Part shown: piece after piece, positions 1-7,431 of the stretch
Position numbering within the stretch: position 1 is the stretch's first letter
How the letters are laid out: the number at the start of each line of letters is the position of its first letter
Origin: Thalassiosira profunda
Taxonomy: Eukaryota > Bacillariophyta > Thalassiosirophyceae > Thalassiosirales > Thalassiosiraceae
Assembly: GCA_036939355.1 (NCBI GenBank)
Contig: JALLAP010001835.1
Location: forward strand, 1-10,281
Length of the DNA stretch: 10,281 bases
Direction of reading: 5' to 3'
Notes under the pieces: model-generated
Databases searched by the model: none
What the model was told of the DNA's origin: nothing
The model's input: the letters and a program-made list of their open reading frames with translations, nothing else
Translations under genes and position numbers: made by a program

Positions 1-2
1 GC

Positions 3-956
3 AAGGGCATCTGCTCCATCCTCCTCTCCTACCTCTGCGGCCTGGCCAAAGCCTCCAACTTCAAACCGTCGGTCTTTGAGCTCATCAGCAAAATCGTCAT
101 GCTCGACAAAGAGACGATCGCGTCGGTCGATTGGGGGCACATTCGCGAGGCAAATAAAAGTGCAATTGTGGAGGGGCGGCCTGTTATTGAGATTTGGGAA
201 GGGTGCGACCTCCACGCGACGGACGCCATTTACGACAGGTTCGCAGCGATACCGACGAGTTTGGCGCTGGTGGGGATCCACCTCTGCCGGCACCTCAGCC
301 CTGCTCTCGTCGGTCTCGTGAACTCTTTGGGGCCGACGAAGGCCAAGTTTTTGTGTTTGGCGCCGTGCTGTTTGCCCCGCCAGGCGCGGAGGGACGGCAA
401 GAAGCGCAAGAAGAGTGGAGGGGACGGGGGAATTATCCGCATACCACTTTACGAGGCGCCGGCGGCACGAAGGCAGCGGGTGGAGGCAATGAGATTGCGG
501 GAGCACACTTTGCGACGAGGCCGGCGCGGGGCCGCGTGCTACCTCTGCCAAAGCCCGGAGCACTTTGTTCGGGAGTGTGCGCAGCTGCCGACCAACGAGG
601 AGGAACGTCGGGCCATACTGGAAGCGGCCGCCAAAGAAGCTCCGTGTTGGAAATGCGGGCAGAAAGGTCATTCGCGGAGGGATTGTCCGCTCCAAAGCGA
701 CGCGGACGCCCCCGCCAAACCGCGGTTCGTGCCCCCGCCCACAGCGCCGATGGACTGCGAGCCCGCGTCGCGCGCGGGAACGGAACGATTCGCCGTGTAC
801 TGCGAGATTTTATCGAAGATGGTGCAGCACTGCGAGAGCGTGCAAACGGTCGATGCGCCGTTGGCGAAGAAGAACGGCCATGGTGGGGAGGAGGAACGAG
901 ACAATTTGCATTGGAACAGCGGCCGGAAGTCCACGTTCATCGTGGTGGAGCGATGA
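3..956 (+). CDS. C-terminal part of a methyltransferase-like protein with two CCHC zinc knuckles (5' partial)
   Basis: The frame is open from the left edge (first full codon at 3) to TGA at 954-956, giving 317 visible residues; the true start lies outside the window. The first residues (KGICSILLSYL) look like the end of a SAM-binding loop of the D-x-G-x-G-K-G type. VGIHLCRHLSPALVGL and FLCLAPCCLPR (about 270-380) match the 'H-x-C-x-x-L ... PCC' pattern I know from the Methyltransf_32/TRM13-like class I methyltransferases. A lysine/arginine-rich stretch follows, then two zinc knuckles of form C-x2-C-x4-H-x4-C at 537-578 and 645-686, which usually bind single-stranded RNA. The tail is Pro-rich and then unrecognised. 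I infer an RNA-directed methyltransferase, but the substrate cannot be read from the sequence. The ATG at 99 is internal, because homologous-looking sequence precedes it. A retroelement Gag is a less likely reading of the zinc knuckles, since the methyltransferase motifs lie in the same frame. Confidence 0.72.
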   Translation, partial: KGICSILLSYLCGLAKASNFKPSVFELISKIVMLDKETIASVDWGHIREANKSAIVEGRPVIEIWEGCDLHATDAIYDRFAAIPTSLALVGIHLCRHLSPALVGLVNSLGPTKAKFLCLAPCCLPRQARRDGKKRKKSGGDGGIIRIPLYEAPAARRQRVEAMRLREHTLRRGRRGAACYLCQSPEHFVRECAQLPTNEEERRAILEAAAKEAPCWKCGQKGHSRRDCPLQSDADAPAKPRFVPPPTAPMDCEPASRAGTERFAVYCEILSKMVQHCESVQTVDAPLAKKNGHGGEEERDNLHWNSGRKSTFIVVER

Positions 957-1008
957 AGAAAAGTGGCAACTTTACCAGTAAGCGTATCAATGATTCATAG
1001 CACGATAA
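957..1008. other. Shared 3' intergenic gap between convergent genes
   Basis: These 52 AT-richer bases separate the stop of the plus-strand methyltransferase-like gene from the stop of the minus-strand ankyrin-like gene. The 3' UTRs and poly(A) sites of both transcripts must lie here or extend into the neighbouring coding sequence. I see no canonical AATAAA on either strand. Confidence 0.5.
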
Positions 1009-2196
1009 TTAATAGGGACTCAAGTATGTCGTCTTGTTGCAAATTGCCCAACCATCGCCATGCGTAAAGCCACGCCCGGGGTGTGGCCTTTTCCCGCTTT
1101 CGCCTGGGTTGATCCAAATTGCGTTGCAGCTTTGGAGTGGATCGTCCAGATCTTCGTTTTCTCCGGACGTGCACCAGAGGTGCTGCAGGTCGAGTTCTCG
1201 CGACGGCGTCATCCCTTCCAACCAAGCAAACGCGCCTTCCATATCCGAGTCATCGAACGAAAAGCCGTCAAAGTATTGGCTTTCGTGAGGATCTCCGTGC
1301 CATAGATTGATGTCCATACGCATCAAGCGTTTCACGGCGGAGCTTCGTGGCAAATCTTTCCCCGCCTCTTCGACCCCAAAGTGTTTTCCTGCTGGATGAA
1401 TGTAGCTAAAGGCTGAGGCGGCATCTTCCCTGCCTGCGTGTTGGTAGAAATGAAGCAGAGGAATAATGGGCTGTTCGCTGTCTCGAATGTGGAGGAATTG
1501 CATCCCAAGGTACTCCATGTCTCCCTCGCTTTCAGTCACATGCTTGAACGCAGCCAGGACAGCCGACGGAGTCGAGGCAACACCATGGATCGCAGTACCC
1601 CTAAGATCCGTGATGCAGAATCGAATGAGGTGATAGTCGATGGGCGGAGGCGGCGGCCGGGGCCACGATTTCAGACATTTCGAAGTTTGCCTCAGCAGAT
1701 TCGCCTGGTAGATATCCAGATATTGTGACACGGATCTCTGCATGGAGTTTTCGAGATCGGTAATCTGGGCCCACGGTTCTCCGTCCTTCAGCTTTGCATC
1801 GTCGGACTCTGTTCGCTCGTATCCAGCTATCGAAGCATTGCTCTGCTTCTTGGCCTCACAAGCTTCGATTGCCTTCTTGAGAACTGCAATGGAGGTCGGA
1901 TACCTCTCCATTGCGGTGGTATATAAATCGTCGTCGCCAGGGCCCTGTCGGATCTCGAGCATTTCCAAGGCCGAAATCGTCTCGTCGTCCCCTCCCAACC
2001 CTACCTCCACTAGCACATCACCGTCGTTTCCCGCCTCGATGAGCATCTTGATCATGGCACACATTTCGTCGTCCGTCGCGACTGTACTGCTCCCAATGCA
2101 AATGTGCAGCGCCGTTTGGTACTCCTCTGGGTAATCCCCCGGCTCGACGAGGGTGCACCACTGATCGTTGATGCCAACAACGTCGGGGTACGTCGT
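1009..2196 (-). CDS. Ankyrin-like C-terminal region of the minus-strand host gene (different frame from its N-terminal part)
   Basis: This frame ends at TAA (1011-1009). It makes sense as protein from about 2196 downward; the same frame stays open further up to about 2826, but there it is a shadow of the other frame. Near 2140-2000 it reads EYQTALHICIGSS, then about 20 residues later MIKMLIEAGNDGD, which fits the ankyrin pattern TpLHhA...hh.hLL..Gad. A second degenerate unit (SALEMLEI...AIEACEAKK) follows. The rest is acidic with a PRPPPPP linker and HFYQHAGREDAASAF and KRLMRMDINLWHGDPHES segments that I do not recognise. It has no convincing start codon of its own, so it is most likely the downstream part of the gene that begins at 3290, joined by a frameshift or a very short intron. 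It could instead be a pseudogene fragment. Function unknown; ankyrin repeats mediate protein-protein contacts. Confidence 0.6.
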   Translation of the reverse strand, partial: TTYPDVVGINDQWCTLVEPGDYPEEYQTALHICIGSSTVATDDEMCAMIKMLIEAGNDGDVLVEVGLGGDDETISALEMLEIRQGPGDDDLYTTAMERYPTSIAVLKKAIEACEAKKQSNASIAGYERTESDDAKLKDGEPWAQITDLENSMQRSVSQYLDIYQANLLRQTSKCLKSWPRPPPPPIDYHLIRFCITDLRGTAIHGVASTPSAVLAAFKHVTESEGDMEYLGMQFLHIRDSEQPIIPLLHFYQHAGREDAASAFSYIHPAGKHFGVEEAGKDLPRSSAVKRLMRMDINLWHGDPHESQYFDGFSFDDSDMEGAFAWLEGMTPSRELDLQHLWCTSGENEDLDDPLQSCNAIWINPGESGKRPHPGRGFTHGDGWAICNKTTYLSPY

Positions 2197-3290
2197 ACGG
2201 GCCCCGGCTTCCGCGTCGCGGGAGAATCGTGGGGAGAGGTGATGCTTGCCTCGTCGCCGAAGAGGTCTTCCGTGTCGCTCTCCTCCGAGGAGGAGGCATC
2301 CTCGCCGAAGGGGTCGCCGTTCTGCGCCGCGGGGGAAGCGAGGTTGAGGCGGGCCCTCGTGAGTTCGATGGAGTCCCGTGCCCGAGATGCGCTGTCGGCC
2401 GCCGTGTTGGTCGTGCCGTTTGGTTGCTGGTCGGTGGGGTCTTCTCCCCGGGAGGTGCTGTCGGCCGCCGTGTTGGACGCGCCCCTTGGTTGCCTGTTGA
2501 CGTCGCGAGGGCCCCTCTGGTCGACGGCGATGAAGAGCCCGAGGGTTTCTGTCGAGCCCTGTGGGGTCGCCTCTGTGCCCAATTGGACGCGCGTGGGGTG
2601 GGGGGAGGTGAAGGAGGCCTCCCGCCTGCCGGTTCCATCGCGTGGGCTTTCGATTTGGATGCCCTTGATCCTTCCTCGTCCCACGTGGCAGACGGCTGCG
2701 CAATCCATCCCCCATTGGCAGTTGGGGAGGAACTTCCACTTGTCCCAGAAGATGTGGGCCAGGTTGTTGAAGCTGGTGTCCAGGATGTGGCGGATGGTGG
2801 GTTCGATGCATTCGGGGTAGCCGCATTGGCTTTCGATGCGGAGGAGGAGCTCACTGTATGTGAGACTGATGTCTTTGCTGCTGAGGCCCTCTGGGATCCA
2901 GCGGCGCGCTAGCTGGTCTGGGAAGCACAGTGGGTTTGCCTGGTTCTGGTCGGCCCTGGATGCTTTGATGTGCTCGGCCTCGCGGATCAGCAGGTTGAAG
3001 GCGAGGATGATGCGGCCTGTGATGTCGTATTTGGGCCAGCGCGTGCTGCCTTCGCATTGCAGCTTGTGGTCGGGAATGGCGTGTTGCACAAAGAAGCTCG
3101 TGAGGAGCAATCGGAGGAGCATTTGGAAGACTTCGGGCTTGGTGTTCACGAAGTCTTTGTTCTTGATGTGGTAGGCCAATTCGTCGAGCTCCTCGGGGTA
3201 GGGACGCAACCATTCGAAGGAGGGCGGGTTGTTCTGAATGAACTTCTTGAAGTCCCTCACATGCCTTTCGGTTGCTGTCAATTGTTCCAT
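2052..3290 (-). CDS. N-terminal region of the minus-strand host gene, unknown function
   Basis: This open frame of 412 codons starts at ATG 3290-3288 and nominally stops at 2052. Residues 1 to about 200 look like a folded, mainly helical domain (start MEQLTATERHVRDFKK). They end in a Cys-rich motif CQWGMDCAAVCH (C-x5-C-x3-C-H) that could bind zinc. From about 2650 to 2200 the protein is a polar, low-complexity linker with a duplicated NTAADSxSR unit and an acidic EESDTEDLFGDE patch. The useful frame ends near 2200, where the next frame starts to look like ankyrin sequence. The ATG lies 17 bases downstream (minus strand) of the end of the retroelement repeat, so the native promoter and 5' UTR are either very short or have been displaced by the element. 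I do not recognise the family. A Gag-like protein of a related non-autonomous element is an alternative, because of its Cys motif and its position next to the repeat. Confidence 0.6.
   Translation of the reverse strand: MEQLTATERHVRDFKKFIQNNPPSFEWLRPYPEELDELAYHIKNKDFVNTKPEVFQMLLRLLLTSFFVQHAIPDHKLQCEGSTRWPKYDITGRIILAFNLLIREAEHIKASRADQNQANPLCFPDQLARRWIPEGLSSKDISLTYSELLLRIESQCGYPECIEPTIRHILDTSFNNLAHIFWDKWKFLPNCQWGMDCAAVCHVGRGRIKGIQIESPRDGTGRREASFTSPHPTRVQLGTEATPQGSTETLGLFIAVDQRGPRDVNRQPRGASNTAADSTSRGEDPTDQQPNGTTNTAADSASRARDSIELTRARLNLASPAAQNGDPFGEDASSSEESDTEDLFGDEASITSPHDSPATRKPGPVRRTPTLLASTISGAPSSSRGITQRSTKRRCTFALGAVQSRRTTKCVP
2391..2522. repeat. Two imperfect 66-bp tandem units in the coding linker
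   Basis: A 20-bp stretch (gctgtcggccgccgtgttgg) occurs at 2391-2410 and again at 2457-2476, exactly 66 bases (22 codons) apart. Similarity continues beyond it with substitutions. On the minus strand each unit encodes NTAADSxSR plus a variable part, so the duplication preserves the reading frame. Confidence 0.75.
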
Positions 3291-3307
3291 GGAGTGGGTG
3301 GGTGGGA

Positions 3308-3362
3308 AAAAGGAACCGAAGGATAGATGCTGTAGCGAATGACCCTAGTCGATTCGCTTCAA
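3308..3362 (-). repeat. Left copy of the element's direct repeat (3' end on the minus strand)
   Basis: These 55 bases are identical to 10227-10281. The match breaks sharply at its left edge: 3307 is A where 10226 is G, and the sequences then diverge. This therefore marks the true edge of the element next to the host gene. Its extent to the right cannot be fixed, because the other copy runs off the window; it could reach to about 4080. Confidence 0.85.
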
Positions 3363-3550
3363 TGGAATGGCTTGCTTGGATTGGGTTGACTGCTTGGGTC
3401 TTTGCTTTGCTGCTTTGTTGGGAGAATGAGCTCGGAATTCTGCTCCTCTGAGAGAAGCAAGACCGCTCCCAAGAGTGGTTGCTCTTGGTTGCTCCGAGCT
3501 TTCGTTCCCCCAAGACTGGGAGAGAGCGTCGCAAGACTCACTGCTCTTTT

Positions 3551-3698
3551 TTCGAATTCGAATTTTCGAAACGTTTCGCTCGACTCGGCCGCCCCAGTCA
3601 CGTGCGCAAGCTCCAGCGAGTCAACTCCAATCACGTGCACTGTGTAGCGGAACAACACCGACGCGAGCGACGCATAAATTCCGCACTCCGTGCACGTG
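3551..3698. promoter_or_regulatory. Cluster of palindromes with three CACGTG E-box/G-box hexamers
   Basis: CACGTG occurs at 3599-3604, 3632-3637 and 3693-3698; the last lies inside the 10-bp palindrome TGCACGTGCA (3691-3700). Just to the left are two 12-bp perfect palindromes, TTCGAATTCGAA (3551-3562) and CGAAACGTTTCG (3567-3578). CACGTG is the classic target of bHLH and bZIP transcription factors. Three copies in 100 bases of an otherwise gene-free terminal region suggest an enhancer or promoter of the element. The role is inferred. Confidence 0.45.
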
Positions 3699-3913
3699 CA
3701 AGCATTGGAGTAGGAATTGGTAGTCAAAATTTGGCGGGAAGAGGGTCGCTGCAAGAAGAGTGCAGCGCCACCCTCTCCCCCAGCTCTGATGTGCACATCA
3801 TGTGCACCTATTGCAAGCAGAGGTGGATTGGCTGTAAATCTCTGCTTAATTCTTACTCGGCCTCTGATGCGGGCTCGAGCGGTGCCGTGGAGCTGTTCCG
3901 AGAGGGCGTGATT

Positions 3914-3934
3914 GATTTGGACCGAGTCCAAATC
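3914..3934. repeat. Perfect hairpin, 9-bp arms and 3-base loop
   Basis: GATTTGGAC (3914-3922), loop CGA, GTCCAAATC (3926-3934) is a perfect inverted repeat. It lies between the recombinase stop and the terminal repeat edge, so it would form a stem in the 3' part of the element RNA. A role in RNA processing, packaging or recombinase binding is possible but not shown. Confidence 0.5.
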
Positions 3935-3983
3935 CATCAGCCCTTCGTCGAAAAGCAACATCGATTCCGGCCAAAATGGAGGG

Positions 3984-4002
3984 CCGAGCCGGAACGGCTC
4001 GG
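3984..4002. repeat. Perfect hairpin, 7-bp GC-rich arms and 5-base loop
   Basis: CCGAGCC (3984-3990), loop GGAAC, GGCTCGG (3996-4002). It follows the recombinase stop by about 80 bases on the minus strand and is the second strong hairpin in this 3' region. The function is unknown; a processing signal or a recombination site are possibilities. Confidence 0.45.
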
Positions 4003-4080
4003 ATCGATGGGAGGTGTTGCGGTCGGCGCGGGCCGCCTGCGGTGGTGCCGCGTCGTTGGAGACGTGCTGGGATGCTCCGC

Positions 4081-5306
4081 TCAGCGAGGAGCCGGCCAAA
4101 AAGTGGAGTGCTCACGCAGAGCGTGGGCGCGGTATTGGCTCGCGGAGCGTGAGTGTTGCTGCGGGTCGGTGTCGGTCCACGGCCGCAGCGGCACGTTGAA
4201 GAACGTGTTGCGGAGGAGCATCTTCCGGGCGACGCCCTGAGAGAATTCGAGGACTTGTTTCTCGATGTATCGGAGGAAGGCGTTCGAGTGCCAGCGTCCC
4301 TGCATCATGATTGTGTAGGGAGGGGTTTTGGCGAGGTACATCATCATTGCGCCGCCGGAGCGGTTCGAGTGTGTGCCGACCTCGGCGCTTGTGAAGCCGA
4401 GTACGTCCTTGCCGATGATATCGACGGCGATGCGGATATCCGCGAGGTATTCCGAGCTGGAGATGTTGGAGAACCTCTTTCCGTCGAAGTAGGTGTACAC
4501 CGGCCATTCGTCGTTGTAGTTTGGGTACGAGCGAAGGCGCTGGATTACCTTGGCCCAGAGCGTGACGGGGCAGAGGTCGGGGTCGCCCGTTCGGCCTTGG
4601 GTGATGGGCTCGTCTTGGATGTCGGTCTTTTGTTCGCCGAACGTGCAGGTCACCGTGAGGGCGAGGTGGAGGTCTGGGTGGTCGTGGGGTATCTCTCTTC
4701 CGCCGACGCGGAAAGTGATGTCGCAGGGCCGCAGGGTCCTCGTTTTCTGTTCCTTCCTGGGCGTTTTGGAGTACTCGCAGGATCTCATGCAGAAGAAGAC
4801 AGATGCTCCCAGTTGTTGGGCCCGGGCCTGCTCGCGGGGTTGGGTGGCGTTGCGTAGGGTTTGTCGGTACACTTCGGGCGGCAGGGCCTTCTGGTGTTTC
4901 GGAGGAGCGTCTACTTTGGTGTAGCTCCTGATCTGCCTCGTGATCATGAGGTACTTCGATCCGGATTGGGTGAGGCGGGGGTCTGGCCGATCACTTGCGA
5001 CGATGGTCTGTGCCACATGATCGAGGGCCTGCTTCGCGGTATCCCCCTTAACGGAATCCTGTTTGGAGAACTCCCCGCAGCGCACGTCATCCAGGAAGGC
5101 GCATAGGATACGGGCTCGATTGATGGAGGAGTACCCGTCCAAGTAGGGGTCGGTGCCGAGTTTGGCTTTGACGGTGACGAATTCCACCCAGTTACGCCAA
5201 CTGCTAGCGTACTTGGCGTGAGTCGCCAGTTCAACTCCCTTTTCTTGGGCTCTAAGTGCGCGAGCCCAGCTATTTTGGAGATGATTTGATCCGACAATGT
5301 TATTAT
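4081..5306 (-). CDS. Tyrosine recombinase (integrase) of the DIRS-order element
   Basis: This enzyme inserts the circular DNA copy into the genome by strand exchange through a covalent phosphotyrosine. The N-terminal core-binding region begins around KYASSWRNWVEFV (about 5230-5157). The catalytic residues are visible: box I Arg in FFCMRSCEY (4783-4785), a candidate beta-hairpin Lys in GEQKTD (4627-4629), H-x-x-R in THSNRSGG (4371-4360), Trp in GRWHS (4293-4291), and nucleophile Tyr in LRYIEKQV (4269-4267). All are present, so it is probably intact. The stop is at 4083-4081. The frame stays open up to 5760, but only with a GTG first codon, and its first 150 codons overlap RNase H and read as nonsense. 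Sensible sequence starts near 5310. No suitable ATG exists before the conserved core, so it must be made by a frameshift from pol, by alternative splicing, or by re-initiation. The given start is the first base after a candidate acceptor and is approximate. Confidence 0.85.
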
Positions 5307-7390
5307 CTGTGGGTTCGGTGGCAGAAGGTGGGGGACGGTGGTTTGGAGGAGGGACAGAAGTTTGGTGTCGGTGAGATGATGATCGCGCGAGAGAGAGTCG
5401 GCGACGTAGTTTTCGGACCCAGGGACGTGCTGGGAGTAGTCGCAGGCGTTTGCCGCGAGAAGATTCCTTGCGTGCCATCGGGCAATCGCATTGTGGATCG
5501 GGTGGGAGTTGGGATCGTGGTTCGACTTGTGCAACCAGGCGACCGTGCTGGTGCTGTCGGAGAGGCTTGCCACGCAGGGGTGGGAGGACGAGTCGTCTTC
5601 TAGGGCGATGATTGCTCCGACGACGGAGGCGATGTACTCTTTCGCATTGAGAGTGAATGACCGCTGCTCGTAGGTGTTGAATTGGTATCTCCAGAGCTTG
5701 TTGGAGTTGAGGCAGTATCCTCCAATGCCGATCTCGCTTGCGTCGGTGATCGGGATGCACGTTGGCTTTCGGTAGACAATGTTGTTGATGGAGATGCCGC
5801 CCGATGCTTTGCGCAGGAGGTCTATCCAGAGAAGTAGGTCTCTTTTAGTCTCGTCGTCGATGCGAATTGATCTGTATTTGTCGGCTAGCTCTTGGGCTCG
5901 TCTGATTCTGTTGATGAAGTGTCGCGCAGATGGGATCACATAGCACGCGTGGTTGAGGCGGCCGACGAGCGTGGCGAGTTCCTGCCATTGGGCTGATGGT
6001 TTGTTGATGACTTCAACAATGGAGCGTATCCAAGCCGATGCTTTCTCTTTGGGGAGTGCGATGGTGAAGGCTCTCGTGTTTATGAGCCAGCCGAGGAAAA
6101 TGATGAGTTCCTTGAGTCCTCCTTCGGCGAGGAGTTTGCGAATGGAGGCTTCGTGGGGCCTCGGTATTGGTTCTCTCTCGCCGGCGTTCGGGCGGAAAGT
6201 GAGATGGAGTGCCATCATGTTGCAGTTGCGTGTTCGCTCGACCATTTGGGCGTTTTCGGGCGTATCGAGTACGGCGGTTGCGCTGTCGTCGATGTAGCCC
6301 TCGCAGCCTCCATCCACATTCTCCTCGAATTCCACGTCGGCTTCGAGAGCGATGCCGAAGGCCGCGTCGTTTGGTAGGCGTTGCGGGGCGGGGAGTTCGT
6401 GTTGGAGAGGAGGTGGGGTTGTTGATGGGTCCCAAAGTTGGCATCGTATCAGGTCGTTTGCCAGATCGAAGGTGATCTCCGATATTTGAGAGAAATAGGC
6501 CGGGGCCGGTCTCGATCCAAAGGGGAGCCTGTTCATGATCGTGGCAATGTCCACGTCTGACTCTTTCGATATCTCGCCGGTGGCGTCGTTGATCTCGTGG
6601 AGTTTCCACGTTGCGCAGCATTTCGCGGAGACCGTCGGAGTTGTGTGTATCCTGCGGTACGCTTTGTCGATGTCGATCTTGTTGCAGAGGATCCGTCGGC
6701 CCGGGTTGCGATATCTGATGTGGTGGATCAGATGCACGTAGCGGAGGAGGGCCCATCCGTACTTTGTGGGCGGTAGGTCTTCCAAGGAGATTCGTTGGTT
6801 GATCGAGAGGCCGCTCTTCCTGTCAGCGGACAGGTTCTGCGTGAGTCTCTTTTTGGGTATCGTCTCGCCCTTCTCGTTGACCGTGAGTTGGTGTTGGAGG
6901 CCCATCGGGTATACCTCGGCGTCTTTTAGTCTCTTGATGCAGTCGATTGTGACTATGAGGGCGTAGCCCTTCACGATGTCGTCGATCATGAGTTTGGTGA
7001 TGATCGGCAGTGCCTCTTGGGTGAGGGCGGAGGCCTGGTTGCCTTTCCGGAGCTGCGACTCAAGCCTCGCTCGGCGGGTCTCCTCTGGGAGGTCGGCGGC
7101 GGGGTAATCGACGCCTTCTAGGAGGAGTTTACGTGCTTCCTCGTAGTGTGGGTGGTGGCGGAGGAGTCGGTCGAGTTGTGCGATGGGGCGGATTTCGGAG
7201 CCCATCGTTAGTTCGGTGAAGCCCTGGCTGCTGATGGCAGCCGCGAGGTCGTAGTTGTGTGCGGCGAGTATGGCCGAGTTGTGCTCTGCGGCTTCGAGCG
7301 AGAAGTCGTAGCGGAAATCGCTTCGATTGGGCGCCGGCGCGGGCGATTGGGAGATCAATGTGATCGCGTCGGCGAATCCCTCTTCGTCTC
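4944..7390 (-). CDS. Pol exon 2: reverse transcriptase and RNase H of the DIRS-order element
   Basis: This copies the element RNA into DNA. Counting from codon 7358-7356 as residue 1, the reverse transcriptase spans about 100-430: motif A KIDIDKAYRRIH with catalytic Asp 229, motif B LPFGSRPAPAYF (278-289), and motif C YIDD (355-358; bases 6296-6285). A thumb-like FLGWLINTRAFTIALPKEK segment follows. RNase H spans about 530-660 with Asp 539 (ITDAS), Glu 574 (NAKEY), Asp 601 (SDST) and Asp 654 (VADSLSRD). All catalytic residues are intact. The frame has no ATG before the conserved region; codon 7358 is TTG. It is open up to a TAA near 7425, which lies inside the intron. The exon therefore begins at 7390, right after the CAG acceptor. 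The frame formally ends at 4944, but beyond about 5240 it overlaps the recombinase and loses sense. No methylase domain and no DDE integrase are seen. Confidence 0.9.
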
Positions 7391-7431
7391 CTGCGGGTAG
7401 GAGTATGCGAATGGGGGACGGACGTTAGATG

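Larger units (their letters stand above)
3363..4080 (-). other. Gene-free terminal region of the retroelement (probable remainder of the long terminal repeat plus 3' UTR)
   Basis: About 720 bases lie between the stop of the recombinase and the repeat edge. Open frames exist on both strands (for example minus 4099-3359), but their products have no recognisable domain or coherent composition, so I regard the region as non-coding. It is rich in palindromes: three CACGTG hexamers, TTCGAATTCGAA (3551-3562), CGAAACGTTTCG (3567-3578) and GATGTGCACATC (3788-3799). It also holds two hairpins at 3914-3934 and 3984-4002. This fits a terminal repeat carrying promoter and RNA-processing signals. No typical tRNA primer-binding site is expected, since DIRS-type elements do not use one. 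Confidence 0.6.

Noticed and set aside
194..1000. Plus-strand open frame of 268 codons overlapping the methyltransferase-like gene
   Set aside because: It is a shifted shadow; the zinc knuckles and methyltransferase motifs are in the other frame.
2190..2205. GGGGCCC near the frame switch of the ankyrin-like gene as a slippery site
   Set aside because: Re-pairing after a -1 slip fails at the CCC codon in this register, and I saw no stem at the right spacing.
1009..2826. Single protein of 605 residues from 2826 to 1009
   Set aside because: Its first 200 residues are a Pro/Arg/His-rich shadow of the frame starting at 3290; only the part after about 2196 looks coding.
3359..4240. Long open frames on both strands across the terminal region (minus 4099-3359, plus 3479-4240)
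   Set aside because: The products lack coherent composition or domains, and the two strands overlap each other over a palindrome-rich non-coding region.
5225..5245. AAAAGGG heptamer as a pol-to-recombinase slippery site
   Set aside because: It is in the third frame, not in register with pol, so it cannot cause the required -1 shift.
5310..5760. Recombinase start at 5760
   Set aside because: The codon is GTG, and the first 150 residues are a nonsense shadow of RNase H; sensible recombinase sequence starts near 5310.
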